Assembly (NCBI GenBank): GCA_964585685.1
Contig: CAZPEP010000067.1
Coordinates: forward strand, 19,730-83,729
DNA: 64,000 nucleotides
Source of the DNA: JALHVH01 sp964585685
Lineage (GTDB): Bacteria; Acidobacteriota; Aminicenantia; Aminicenantales; Saccharicenantaceae
Direction: 5' to 3'
Below, piece after piece: positions 21,395 through 28,880 of the stretch. Under the pieces are notes generated by a model that was not told the origin of the DNA, ran no database searches, and was given only the letters and a program-made list of their open reading frames with translations. The translations under genes and the position numbers were made by a program. Positions within the stretch are counted from its first letter, which is position 1, and every line of letters starts with the position of its first letter.

Positions 21395-22399
21395 GTGCGC
21401 GGCGAGAAGAATTCCATCACCGACGTTGCCGGGGTCAGGGTCGGACATCTCACGTTCCGACGGGATATCCCGGGTCCGTCGGGAGGCATGGTCGCGGCCC
21501 GGACCGGTCTTACTGCCGTCCTGCCTTCGCTCATGGAAAAGGAGTTGAGGTTCTTTTTTGCCACCTATGCCCTGGGGGCAGGGCTGGAGATCACGGGCTT
21601 CGAGGTCACGGAGGATTTCGGCTACCTGAATTCGCCCCTGATCATCACCAACGCCTGCAACCTGGGCAAGGCTTACAACGCCGCCCTCTCTTACGGCTTC
21701 ACCTTGAAGAGAGGGGAGGTCTGGCCTCCGGTGGTTATCGGGCTTAACGATTCCTTCTTGAACGAGATGGACCGGGAATGCCTGGAGGAAGAGGACATCC
21801 TGGAAACTTTCCGCAGGGCCACGGACGGGAAGGTCGAAGAGGGCTCGGTCGGGGCCGGGACCGGACTGCGGGCCCTGGGCGCCAAAGGAGGCATCGGCAC
21901 ATCGTCTCGCCGTATCCTCATCGGGGAAGAGGCATACACCTGCGGCGTTTTGGCCGCCTCTCATTTCGGCAACACGGACGGGTCGAACGGGAAGCCGCCG
22001 GCCGAACGGGCGGGCGAAGACGAGGGCGCCCTCATCCTGGTCACCGCCACGGACATTCCCTTCCTCCCTCATCAGCTCCAGAGAATTACCAGGAGCCTGG
22101 TCGCCCGCATGAAGGCCTCCATCCCTTCGGGAAGCTTCGCCGACGCCGTCCTCGGGGCGACTTTCACGACGGCCAATGCCATGACCCTTTCCGAGGAGGG
22201 GCCCTTGGAATTCGAGTTCCGATCCGTCGCCGACGTCCATCTCGAGGGCATCGCCGAAGCCGCCTGCCGGGCGGCGGAGGAAGCCGTCCTCCATTCTCTC
22301 CTTCAAGCCCGGCCGGTCCGGGGAAAATCTGGCCGCGCCTTGGAGACCATCTCTCCGGAGCGCCTGGCAAGGAGCTTCAAGAACCATGAACAATCCTGA
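21395..22399 (+). CDS. P1-family paralogue lacking the catalytic Ser, probably non-cleaving
   Basis: About 334 residues, GTG start 3 bp after the first P1 stop, GGGGGAG upstream. It shares ITDVAGVRVGHLTF, NACNLGKAYNAALSYG, EGSVGAGTGL and GGIGTSSRR with the family. At the nucleophile position it has Ala212 (EGALILVTATDIPFLPHQL), read clearly as codon gcc, so the autoproteolytic Ser is missing. No signal peptide is seen, unlike its neighbour. It may be an inactive partner subunit, or have another role. Its stop lies inside the start of the APC permease gene. Confidence 0.85.
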   Translation: MRGEKNSITDVAGVRVGHLTFRRDIPGPSGGMVAARTGLTAVLPSLMEKELRFFFATYALGAGLEITGFEVTEDFGYLNSPLIITNACNLGKAYNAALSYGFTLKRGEVWPPVVIGLNDSFLNEMDRECLEEEDILETFRRATDGKVEEGSVGAGTGLRALGAKGGIGTSSRRILIGEEAYTCGVLAASHFGNTDGSNGKPPAERAGEDEGALILVTATDIPFLPHQLQRITRSLVARMKASIPSGSFADAVLGATFTTANAMTLSEEGPLEFEFRSVADVHLEGIAEAACRAAEEAVLHSLLQARPVRGKSGRALETISPERLARSFKNHEQS

Positions 22400-23807
22400 A
22401 CACCAACCCAGTCTGCTCCGAAAAATGAACCTCCTTGACGCCACCTTCCTGGTGATCGGCTCCGTCGTCGGCTCCGGGATCTTCATGACATCGGGCATCA
22501 TCGCCGGATACCTGCCGTCGCCCGGCTGGCTCCTCGTCGTTTGGGCCGTCGGCGGCCTGTTCACGCTCTGCGGAGCCCTGACTTTCGCCGAGCTGGGGGC
22601 CATGTTCCCCAGGGCCGGAGGACAATATGTCTATATCCGCGAAGCCTACGGTCGCTGGGCCGGGTTCCTCTTCGGCTGGGGTTTCTTCTGGTTCATCATG
22701 TGCGGCGGGATCGCCACGCTGGCCGTGGGCTTCGCCGAATTCGCAGGGTATTTCCTCCCTTCATTGTCCACCCAGACCATCATCCTCAAGGGGACCCTTT
22801 TCGGTCTGACCTATACGCTTTCCGCCGGACAGCTCCTGGCCGCCGGGGCGATCATCTTTCTGACCGCCGTCAACTACCTCGGCGTCAAGACGGGGGTCGT
22901 CGTCCAGAACATCTTCACCTTTCTTCGGCTGGGATCGGTGGCGGCCATCGCGGTCTTCGGGCTGATCCTGGGCAAACGGGCGGGCATCACGAGCTTCGGA
23001 CAGCTCTTTTCGGGCGGAGAAGCCCTGGGGCCCAACGTTGTCTCGGCCTTCGGGCTGGCCCTGATCGCCGTCCTCTGGACCTATGACGGCTGGTATGCGG
23101 TCAACTGCACGGCGGAGGAGATCAAGAAGCCGGAAAGGAACATCCCCCTGAGCCTCCTGCTTGGAACGCTCAGCGTCACTTTGATCTATCTCGTGGTCAA
23201 TGTCGTTTATATCCTGGCCCTGCCGGTGGGGAAGATGAAGGGAGTGGTCCGAATCGGCGAGCTCGCCTCCTCTCAACTCTTCGGGCCGGCGGCGACGTCG
23301 GCCATCGCGGCGGCCATCATGGTCTCCGTCTTCGGCTGCTTGAGCGCGACCATCCTCTATGGTCCCAGGGTCTACATGGCCATGGCCGAAGACCGGGCTT
23401 TCTTCCGGAGCATGACCTATATCCATCCCCGGTTCCGGGTTCCCAGCAAGGCCTTGATCGGCCAGGCCGTGTGGTCCTGCCTACTCTGCCTTTCCGGGAA
23501 ATACCAGGCCCTCTACGAATATGTCGTCTTTGCCCTCGTCATCTTTTTCGCCGCCACGGGGTTTGCGGTCATCGTCCTCCGCCGCACGAAGCCGGACCTT
23601 GCCCGGCCTTACAGGGTCTGGGGCTATCCTTTCATCCCTGTCCTCTTCGTTCTAATAAATCTGGCCGTTTTCGGAAACACCATAGCCGCCCAGCCGCTTA
23701 AGTCTCTCGTCGGGCTGGCTTTCCTCCTCATCGGGATCCCGGCCTACCTCTACTGGCAAAAGAAGGGCGCGGTCGCCCAAAAGGAGTCGTCGTGTCCGCA
23801 AAAATAA
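22386..23807 (+). CDS. APC-family amino-acid permease (LAT type)
   Basis: 473 residues, about 12 membrane spans. N-terminal LLDATFLVIGSVVGSGIFMT is the TM1 G-S/A-G substrate-binding signature of the amino acid-polyamine-organocation superfamily; AELGAMFPRAGGQYVYIREAYG is typical of the LAT branch. The ATG overlaps the P1 paralogue stop by 14 bp with GGAG upstream, and its own end overlaps the MttB-like start by 16 bp. It probably imports amino acids released by the P1 peptidase. Confidence 0.9.
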   Translation: MNNPEHQPSLLRKMNLLDATFLVIGSVVGSGIFMTSGIIAGYLPSPGWLLVVWAVGGLFTLCGALTFAELGAMFPRAGGQYVYIREAYGRWAGFLFGWGFFWFIMCGGIATLAVGFAEFAGYFLPSLSTQTIILKGTLFGLTYTLSAGQLLAAGAIIFLTAVNYLGVKTGVVVQNIFTFLRLGSVAAIAVFGLILGKRAGITSFGQLFSGGEALGPNVVSAFGLALIAVLWTYDGWYAVNCTAEEIKKPERNIPLSLLLGTLSVTLIYLVVNVVYILALPVGKMKGVVRIGELASSQLFGPAATSAIAAAIMVSVFGCLSATILYGPRVYMAMAEDRAFFRSMTYIHPRFRVPSKALIGQAVWSCLLCLSGKYQALYEYVVFALVIFFAATGFAVIVLRRTKPDLARPYRVWGYPFIPVLFVLINLAVFGNTIAAQPLKSLVGLAFLLIGIPAYLYWQKKGAVAQKESSCPQK

Positions 23808-25261
23808 AATCCATCACCAACCCCCGACTGAACCTCAGGGTCCTCCGTGCCGAGGACATCCGCAGGATCCATGAGACCACCCTGGAGATCGTCGAAACGA
23901 TCGGCGTGAAATTCCCGTCCCCGAGAGCCCTGGACATCTGGGAGGCTCATGGCGCCCGGGTGGACCGCGGGACCGAGATCGTCAAGATTCCCGGGGCTCT
24001 CCTCGAATCCGCCCTGCGCACCGCGCCGCCCGTCTACACTCTTGCCGCCCGGGACCCCTCCCAGGACCTTCCCCTGGACGGGAACCACGTCTATGTCGGC
24101 ACGGACGGCTGCGGCTTCGAGGTGATCGACATCGCGACGGGCCTGAAGCGGCGGTCAACGGTCCAGGACGTGGCGGATATCGCGCGCGTCGCCGATGACC
24201 TGGAGGAAGTGGCCTTCCATTGGGTCCCCGTCTCCGCCCAGGATTGCCCGCCCGAGACCCGGGGACTTCACGAGCTCCTCGCCATTTGGAGCAATTCCAC
24301 CAAGCATGTCCAGACCGAAAGCATCTATTCCGGACGGGAAGCCCGGGCCGCCCTGGAAATGGCCTCGGTCCTGGCCGGCGGCCGGGAGGCCCTCCGCAAG
24401 CGACCTCTCCTGTCCATCATGGAATGCACCATCTCCCCCTTGGCCCAGGACACAGGGAGCCTCGAAGCGGCCCTTGCCGGCGCCGAGGCCGGGTGCCCCG
24501 TCGGATTCATGACCATGGCCTCTTGCGGATCTACGGGACCGGCCACCATGGCCGGGAACCTCGCCGTGGGCAACGCCGAGGTCCTCAGCGCATTGGCCCT
24601 CATCCAGCTCGCCTTCCCCGGCGCCCCGGTCTATTACGCCGCCGCGCAGACGGTCATGGACATGCGTTCGGGCGCTTATACGGGAGGCGGTCCGGAGGAC
24701 TTCCTGTTCGGCGCCGCTTCTAACGAGCTGGCCGATTTTTACAAGCTCCCGCTCTCCATGGGCTCCTTCGCTACGGGCGCCAAAGAGCCCGGCTGGCAGG
24801 CCGGCCTGGAAAACGGTCTCTCGACCTTCATGGCTTCGGCGGTCATGTCCGATATGCTTCTCGGCGTGGGCCTTCTCAATGGGAGCACCATCTGGTCCTT
24901 TGAGCAGATGATCATGGATTGCGAGATCTTCAGCATCGTTCGCAAGATGATGGAGGGCATTCCCGTAAACGACGAGACGCTGGCTCTTCAGGCCATCCGG
25001 GAGGCCGGCCCCAGGGGAGATTTTCTGACCAATGACCATACCCTCCGGAACATGAGGGGGCTTTGGCTCAGCACGCTCCTTGACCGCCGTCCCCATTCGG
25101 TCTGGGAGAGCAAAAGAGACGGCGCCCGGGATTGGGCACGCGACAAGGCCAAGGCCATCCTCGCCGCCCACCATCCGGTCCCCTTGGAGCCCAAGCTGGA
25201 AGCGGAATTGAGGAAGATCATTCTGTCCGCAGGACAGACATCTTGTAAAAAACAATTATAA
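23792..25261 (+). CDS. MttB-superfamily (non-pyrrolysine) methyltransferase
   Basis: 489 residues from a GTG start with AAAGGAG upstream. Family features: VLRAEDIRRIHETTLEIVETIG near the N-terminus, VYVGTDGCGFEVID, TYSG-like YTGGGPEDF and DEIV-like helices in the second half. No in-frame TAG occurs, so there is no pyrrolysine. Distinct from the copy at 9864 and located at the end of the P1-P1-APC operon, which suggests its substrate is a methylated amino acid or betaine taken up by the permease (inference). No corrinoid protein or reductase gene is next to it. Confidence 0.85.
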   Translation: MSAKIKSITNPRLNLRVLRAEDIRRIHETTLEIVETIGVKFPSPRALDIWEAHGARVDRGTEIVKIPGALLESALRTAPPVYTLAARDPSQDLPLDGNHVYVGTDGCGFEVIDIATGLKRRSTVQDVADIARVADDLEEVAFHWVPVSAQDCPPETRGLHELLAIWSNSTKHVQTESIYSGREARAALEMASVLAGGREALRKRPLLSIMECTISPLAQDTGSLEAALAGAEAGCPVGFMTMASCGSTGPATMAGNLAVGNAEVLSALALIQLAFPGAPVYYAAAQTVMDMRSGAYTGGGPEDFLFGAASNELADFYKLPLSMGSFATGAKEPGWQAGLENGLSTFMASAVMSDMLLGVGLLNGSTIWSFEQMIMDCEIFSIVRKMMEGIPVNDETLALQAIREAGPRGDFLTNDHTLRNMRGLWLSTLLDRRPHSVWESKRDGARDWARDKAKAILAAHHPVPLEPKLEAELRKIILSAGQTSCKKQL

Positions 25262-25277
25262 CTTATAATATATTATA
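25243..25277 (+). promoter_or_regulatory. Promoter with overlapping AT-rich palindromes before YheO-type regulator
   Basis: TTGTAA at 25243-25248 and TATAAT at 25264-25269 form a possible promoter. Over it lie a 15-base palindrome ATTATAACTTATAAT (25255-25269) and a 14-base perfect palindrome TATAATATATTATA (25264-25277). They overlap the stop codon of the MttB-like gene and are candidate operators for autoregulation. Confidence 0.5.
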
Positions 25278-25318
25278 TTCAGGAAGCTGGAAAACGATAA
25301 AACAAGGCAGAGGCCAAA

Positions 25319-25942
25319 ATGAAGAATCCCCAATTAAAAAACTATGTCTTTTTGGTCGATCTGTTGGCTGATTTGCTGGGCAGCACGAGTGAAATTGTTC
25401 TTCATGATGTTTCCGACATTAAACACTCCATCGTTAAGATCCGGAACGGGCACATCACGAATCGCATGTTGGGAGGCCCGATCACGGACTTGGGCTTAAA
25501 GATGATCAAGGAAAACGGGCCCGAAACCATACTTTATACGGAAAGGACCAAAAGCAGGAAAATGCTCCGATGCGCGGGGCTCGTCATCAGGGATTCAAAC
25601 AGGATCATAGGCTTCCTTTGCATCAATATGGATATTTCCGGATCAAGCCATGGAGGGCTCAATCCCCTTATGGCCCATGAGCATCTTGTCAATACCGAAG
25701 AACACTATGAAATGAATACCGACGATCTGATTCAAAACTACATCCTGGATGCCTTAAAAAGCATAAACAAAAATATCGAGGATTTGAATCGTGAAGATAA
25801 ACTTCACATATTAAAGAAAATGGAAGAGAAAGGGATATTTCAGATAAGAGGAGCCGTAAAAAAAGCGGCTGAGGCGTTTTCGCTTTCAAATGTCAGCATT
25901 TATAAGCATCTGAGCGCCATTAGAAAATATAATAATTTATAA
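25319..25942 (+). CDS. YheO/DauR-type transcriptional regulator
   Basis: 207 residues. The N-terminal PAS-like YheO domain (about 5-115) is recognised by EIVLHDVSDIKHSIVKIRNG, ITDLGLKMI and IGFLCINMD. A C-terminal helix-turn-helix of the YheO class (about 155-207) reads GAVKKAAEAFSLSNVSIYKH. Members include DauR, the repressor of D-arginine use. It has a paralogue at 38756 and each stands directly upstream of a TonB receptor gene. AT content is clearly higher than in neighbouring genes. Confidence 0.87.
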   Translation: MKNPQLKNYVFLVDLLADLLGSTSEIVLHDVSDIKHSIVKIRNGHITNRMLGGPITDLGLKMIKENGPETILYTERTKSRKMLRCAGLVIRDSNRIIGFLCINMDISGSSHGGLNPLMAHEHLVNTEEHYEMNTDDLIQNYILDALKSINKNIEDLNREDKLHILKKMEEKGIFQIRGAVKKAAEAFSLSNVSIYKHLSAIRKYNNL

Positions 25943-25950
25943 TTTTGTGC

Positions 25951-25983
25951 TTGACAATCCCAATGATCAAAAATAATATTGGG
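25951..25983 (+). promoter_or_regulatory. Strong promoter with inverted repeat before TonB receptor
   Basis: TTGACA at 25951-25956, 17-base spacer, TAATAT at 25974-25979. An inverted repeat CCCAAT (25959-25964) and ATTGGG (25978-25983) straddles the spacer and -10, placing a possible operator inside the promoter of the receptor at 26023. Confidence 0.6.
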
Positions 25984-26022
25984 AACAATCTGGATATTCC
26001 GGGGTAATCTAAAAGAGGTAAC

Positions 26023-28806
26023 ATGAAAAAATTCGGAAGAGACGTGAAGTTTTTTTGTTTATTGCTTTCTTTCCTCTTCTTCTTCAGCCTTCTCGGGCAA
26101 GCCGATGTCAAACTTAAGGGAGAAATATCCGGGGTAGTCGTCGAGGAGAGCGGGGAATCCCTGCCCGGGGCCATGGTCACGTTGACCGGCAAGAACCTGT
26201 TCCAAAAAGAACTCTCTCTCGTTTCGGATGCGAAAGGTTCATTCAGGTTTCTCAACCTCAATCCCGGCATCTATCAGATCGATTTCTCTTTGAACGGGTT
26301 CAGCAAACTCAGGCTGGATAAGATCGAAGTCCGAGTCGGACAGTCCAATGCGCTCCGGGCCGTCCTGACGCCCGCAAAGATGCAGAGCGAAGTCACCATT
26401 GTCGCGGCGGCTCCCTTGATCGACACCAAGGTCACCCAGCTCTCCACGAACTTCAATGCGGAGACCATCAAAAACATACCGACGTCCAGGAAAATCCTCG
26501 ATTTGATGAATGCCACCCCGGCCGTCAACGACAATGGAGCTTATGGCTCCGGAGGGGAAACCCACGAAAGCGGGTCCAGCGAATATCCCCGGGGATCGGC
26601 GACGAGCGCCTTCCGGCTGAACGGCGTGGAAGTGAGCGATCCCGAATTCGGTGATGTTTGGGTGAACCCGAGCTATGAAACCATCGAGGAAGTCCAGGTG
26701 ATCGGCGTCGGCGCCTCGGCGGAATACGGCAATTTCACGGGAGCGACTTTGAATGTCGTTACGAAAAGCGGGGCCAACGCTTTCCAGGGAGGATTGAACT
26801 TCTATTATTCGGGGAAGGGATTCTATGGGGACAATTCCAAGGGCATCGTCGATCTGAAAACGGATGTCATTAAAAACGACCTGGATCTTTCGGCCTCGAT
26901 CGGAGGCCCCCTCATCAAGGAGAAATTGTTCTTTTATTTGGTCGGCGGCTATACGGGACTCGTGTCCAAGGAATACGGCGCCCCCTCTTATAGCGACAAG
27001 AAACAAGCTCATGGTTATGCCAAGCTGGATTGGGCGCTGGATAAGAACAATACGCTGTCGATGATGTTCAACGCGGACCCTCTCAAGCACGACAATCTCG
27101 GATTGAATGCCATCGATGGTCCTGAAATAGGCTATGGAACGATTTTTAACACGACGAGCTGGCTGGCCAACTGGCAGACCATTCTCGGCAGCGACACGTT
27201 CATCAACGCGAAATACGCCGGATACAGGGGTCGGTACGAATACAACCCTGTTTCCCTCGACGAGCCCGTCTTCTGGGACGATACGACGGGAAGGCAGTAT
27301 GGTTCTTACGGACGCATCATCGGCTGGTATCGAACGCGGCATGAAATAGATGCCTCTCTGACCCGCTATGCCGACAATTTCCTCAATTCTTCCCATGAGT
27401 TCAAGTTCGGGGTCGAATACGAAAAATCGGGCATAACGAATCAGGACCGGATGGCCGGCGGGGGATATTTTTTCGCTTACCCCTATGATGCCTACAACGT
27501 GGCCGTCTGGGCGGGGACCGGAGGGGAGCAGGACGCCAAGTCCTACATCGATCGCTTCAGTGCTTTTGCCCAGGACAATGTCAAAATCGGTTCAAGGATA
27601 TCCCTGAACCTGGGTGTGCGATTTGACGCTCCCCGCCTCAAGGCCAGGGGTCTGTCCAAAACGGTCGTAAGCTTTTCGGACATTTCTCCAAGGTTCGGGC
27701 TCTCTTACGATTTTGGCGGCGGGAAGAGCGTTCTCCACCTCCATTATGGGAGATATTCCGACAAAATGTCCGCGGGAGGCTGGTACAACGCGCTTCCCGG
27801 AACGACGGACCGATATTCCTATTTCATGCTCTTCCCCGGAAAATTCGATTATACCGAAGAAAATCGCGCCGCCGTCCTTCAACCGGAAAATCTAGTAGGG
27901 TTCCAAACGAGTTCACAGCCCATGCCCGTCGGGTCCGGGCTCCATGCCCCCCACACTGATGTCCTCAATCTCGGGTTCGAGCAACAACTGGGCAAGGACT
28001 TCGCCCTTTCCATCAACTATATTTATAAACGGGACCGCGGTATGATCGTGGTCAGCAGCACCACCCCTCATGTTTATGAGCAAATCCAGTGGACCGATCC
28101 CTATTTTGGCAAGACGCTCACTCTCTGGCAGCAAATGGACACGAATCCGGACAATTTGTACTATACGAATTCCAAGAATGGGAAAAGACGGCATCACATC
28201 GTGGTCCTGAATCTGCGAAAGAGGATGACGGGCAACTGGTCCATGCAGACATCCTTCACTTATCAAAACAGCCAGGGCAATATCGACAACACCCAGGATG
28301 AAACGGGATGGTTCGGCGACTTTAACCGTGACAACGATCCCAATTTTGACGAAAAGAAGAACCCTCTGATCTGGGGACCCCTCACATATAATCGGCCGCT
28401 TCAGTTGAAATCCTTCCTTTCGTACCGCATGCCTTGGGGCATCCTTCTGAGCGGAAATTTTACTATTATGAGCGGCCGTTCCTGGGCCGCGGACACTCGC
28501 AGTTATCGGGCGGGCATCAATCGGACGGCGGTTTATTCATTCAATCTTCTCTTGGAAAAAGCGGGCAGTCGTCGATTGCCGACGGATAAGTATTTTGATC
28601 TGCGAATCTCTAAATCGTTCGACCTGGGCGGCTCGAAAATCGAGCTGATAGGGGACATCCTCAACGCTTTCAACAACAGGGCCGGAATGTATTTTTATAC
28701 GGAGCCGTGGGATGTCTATCCCATTTCCCAACAACCGGCATTCGGAAAACCTCTTGCCCTTCGTCAGCCTAGGCATTCCAGACTGGCGATCCGCTGGTCA
28801 TTCTGA
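26023..28806 (+). CDS. Oar-like TonB-dependent outer-membrane receptor
   Basis: 927 residues. Signal peptide to about residue 26 (LLGQA), carboxypeptidase-regulatory-like domain at about 30-115 (GEISGVVVEESGESLPGAMV, LNPGIYQIDFSLNGF), plug at about 120-250 ending EYGNFTGATLNVVTKSGAN, then the barrel ending LAIRWSF. Starts with AAAGAGG about 6 bases upstream. It follows a YheO-type regulator and precedes a secreted subtilase, separated from it by a hairpin. GC is lower than in most of the window. Confidence 0.92.
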   Translation: MKKFGRDVKFFCLLLSFLFFFSLLGQADVKLKGEISGVVVEESGESLPGAMVTLTGKNLFQKELSLVSDAKGSFRFLNLNPGIYQIDFSLNGFSKLRLDKIEVRVGQSNALRAVLTPAKMQSEVTIVAAAPLIDTKVTQLSTNFNAETIKNIPTSRKILDLMNATPAVNDNGAYGSGGETHESGSSEYPRGSATSAFRLNGVEVSDPEFGDVWVNPSYETIEEVQVIGVGASAEYGNFTGATLNVVTKSGANAFQGGLNFYYSGKGFYGDNSKGIVDLKTDVIKNDLDLSASIGGPLIKEKLFFYLVGGYTGLVSKEYGAPSYSDKKQAHGYAKLDWALDKNNTLSMMFNADPLKHDNLGLNAIDGPEIGYGTIFNTTSWLANWQTILGSDTFINAKYAGYRGRYEYNPVSLDEPVFWDDTTGRQYGSYGRIIGWYRTRHEIDASLTRYADNFLNSSHEFKFGVEYEKSGITNQDRMAGGGYFFAYPYDAYNVAVWAGTGGEQDAKSYIDRFSAFAQDNVKIGSRISLNLGVRFDAPRLKARGLSKTVVSFSDISPRFGLSYDFGGGKSVLHLHYGRYSDKMSAGGWYNALPGTTDRYSYFMLFPGKFDYTEENRAAVLQPENLVGFQTSSQPMPVGSGLHAPHTDVLNLGFEQQLGKDFALSINYIYKRDRGMIVVSSTTPHVYEQIQWTDPYFGKTLTLWQQMDTNPDNLYYTNSKNGKRRHHIVVLNLRKRMTGNWSMQTSFTYQNSQGNIDNTQDETGWFGDFNRDNDPNFDEKKNPLIWGPLTYNRPLQLKSFLSYRMPWGILLSGNFTIMSGRSWAADTRSYRAGINRTAVYSFNLLLEKAGSRRLPTDKYFDLRISKSFDLGGSKIELIGDILNAFNNRAGMYFYTEPWDVYPISQQPAFGKPLALRQPRHSRLAIRWSF

Positions 28807-28823
28807 AGTTCGCATAGGGACCC

Positions 28824-28865
28824 GGAAAGGATCGATATTCGCATATCGATCCTTTCCATTTTCTT
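28824..28865 (+). terminator. Hairpin terminator or attenuator after TonB receptor
   Basis: A perfect 15-bp stem (GGAAAGGATCGATAT at 28824-28838, complement at 28843-28857) with a TCGC loop is followed by ATTTTCTT. It lies only 16 bases before the AAGGAG of the subtilase gene, so partial read-through would set the ratio of receptor to protease. Confidence 0.6.
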
Positions 28866-28880
28866 AAGGAGACACATTCC

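Noticed and set aside
20846..22603. A 585-codon minus frame opposite the P1 genes
   Set aside because: Antisense to two well-conserved P1 proteins; no recognisable domain.
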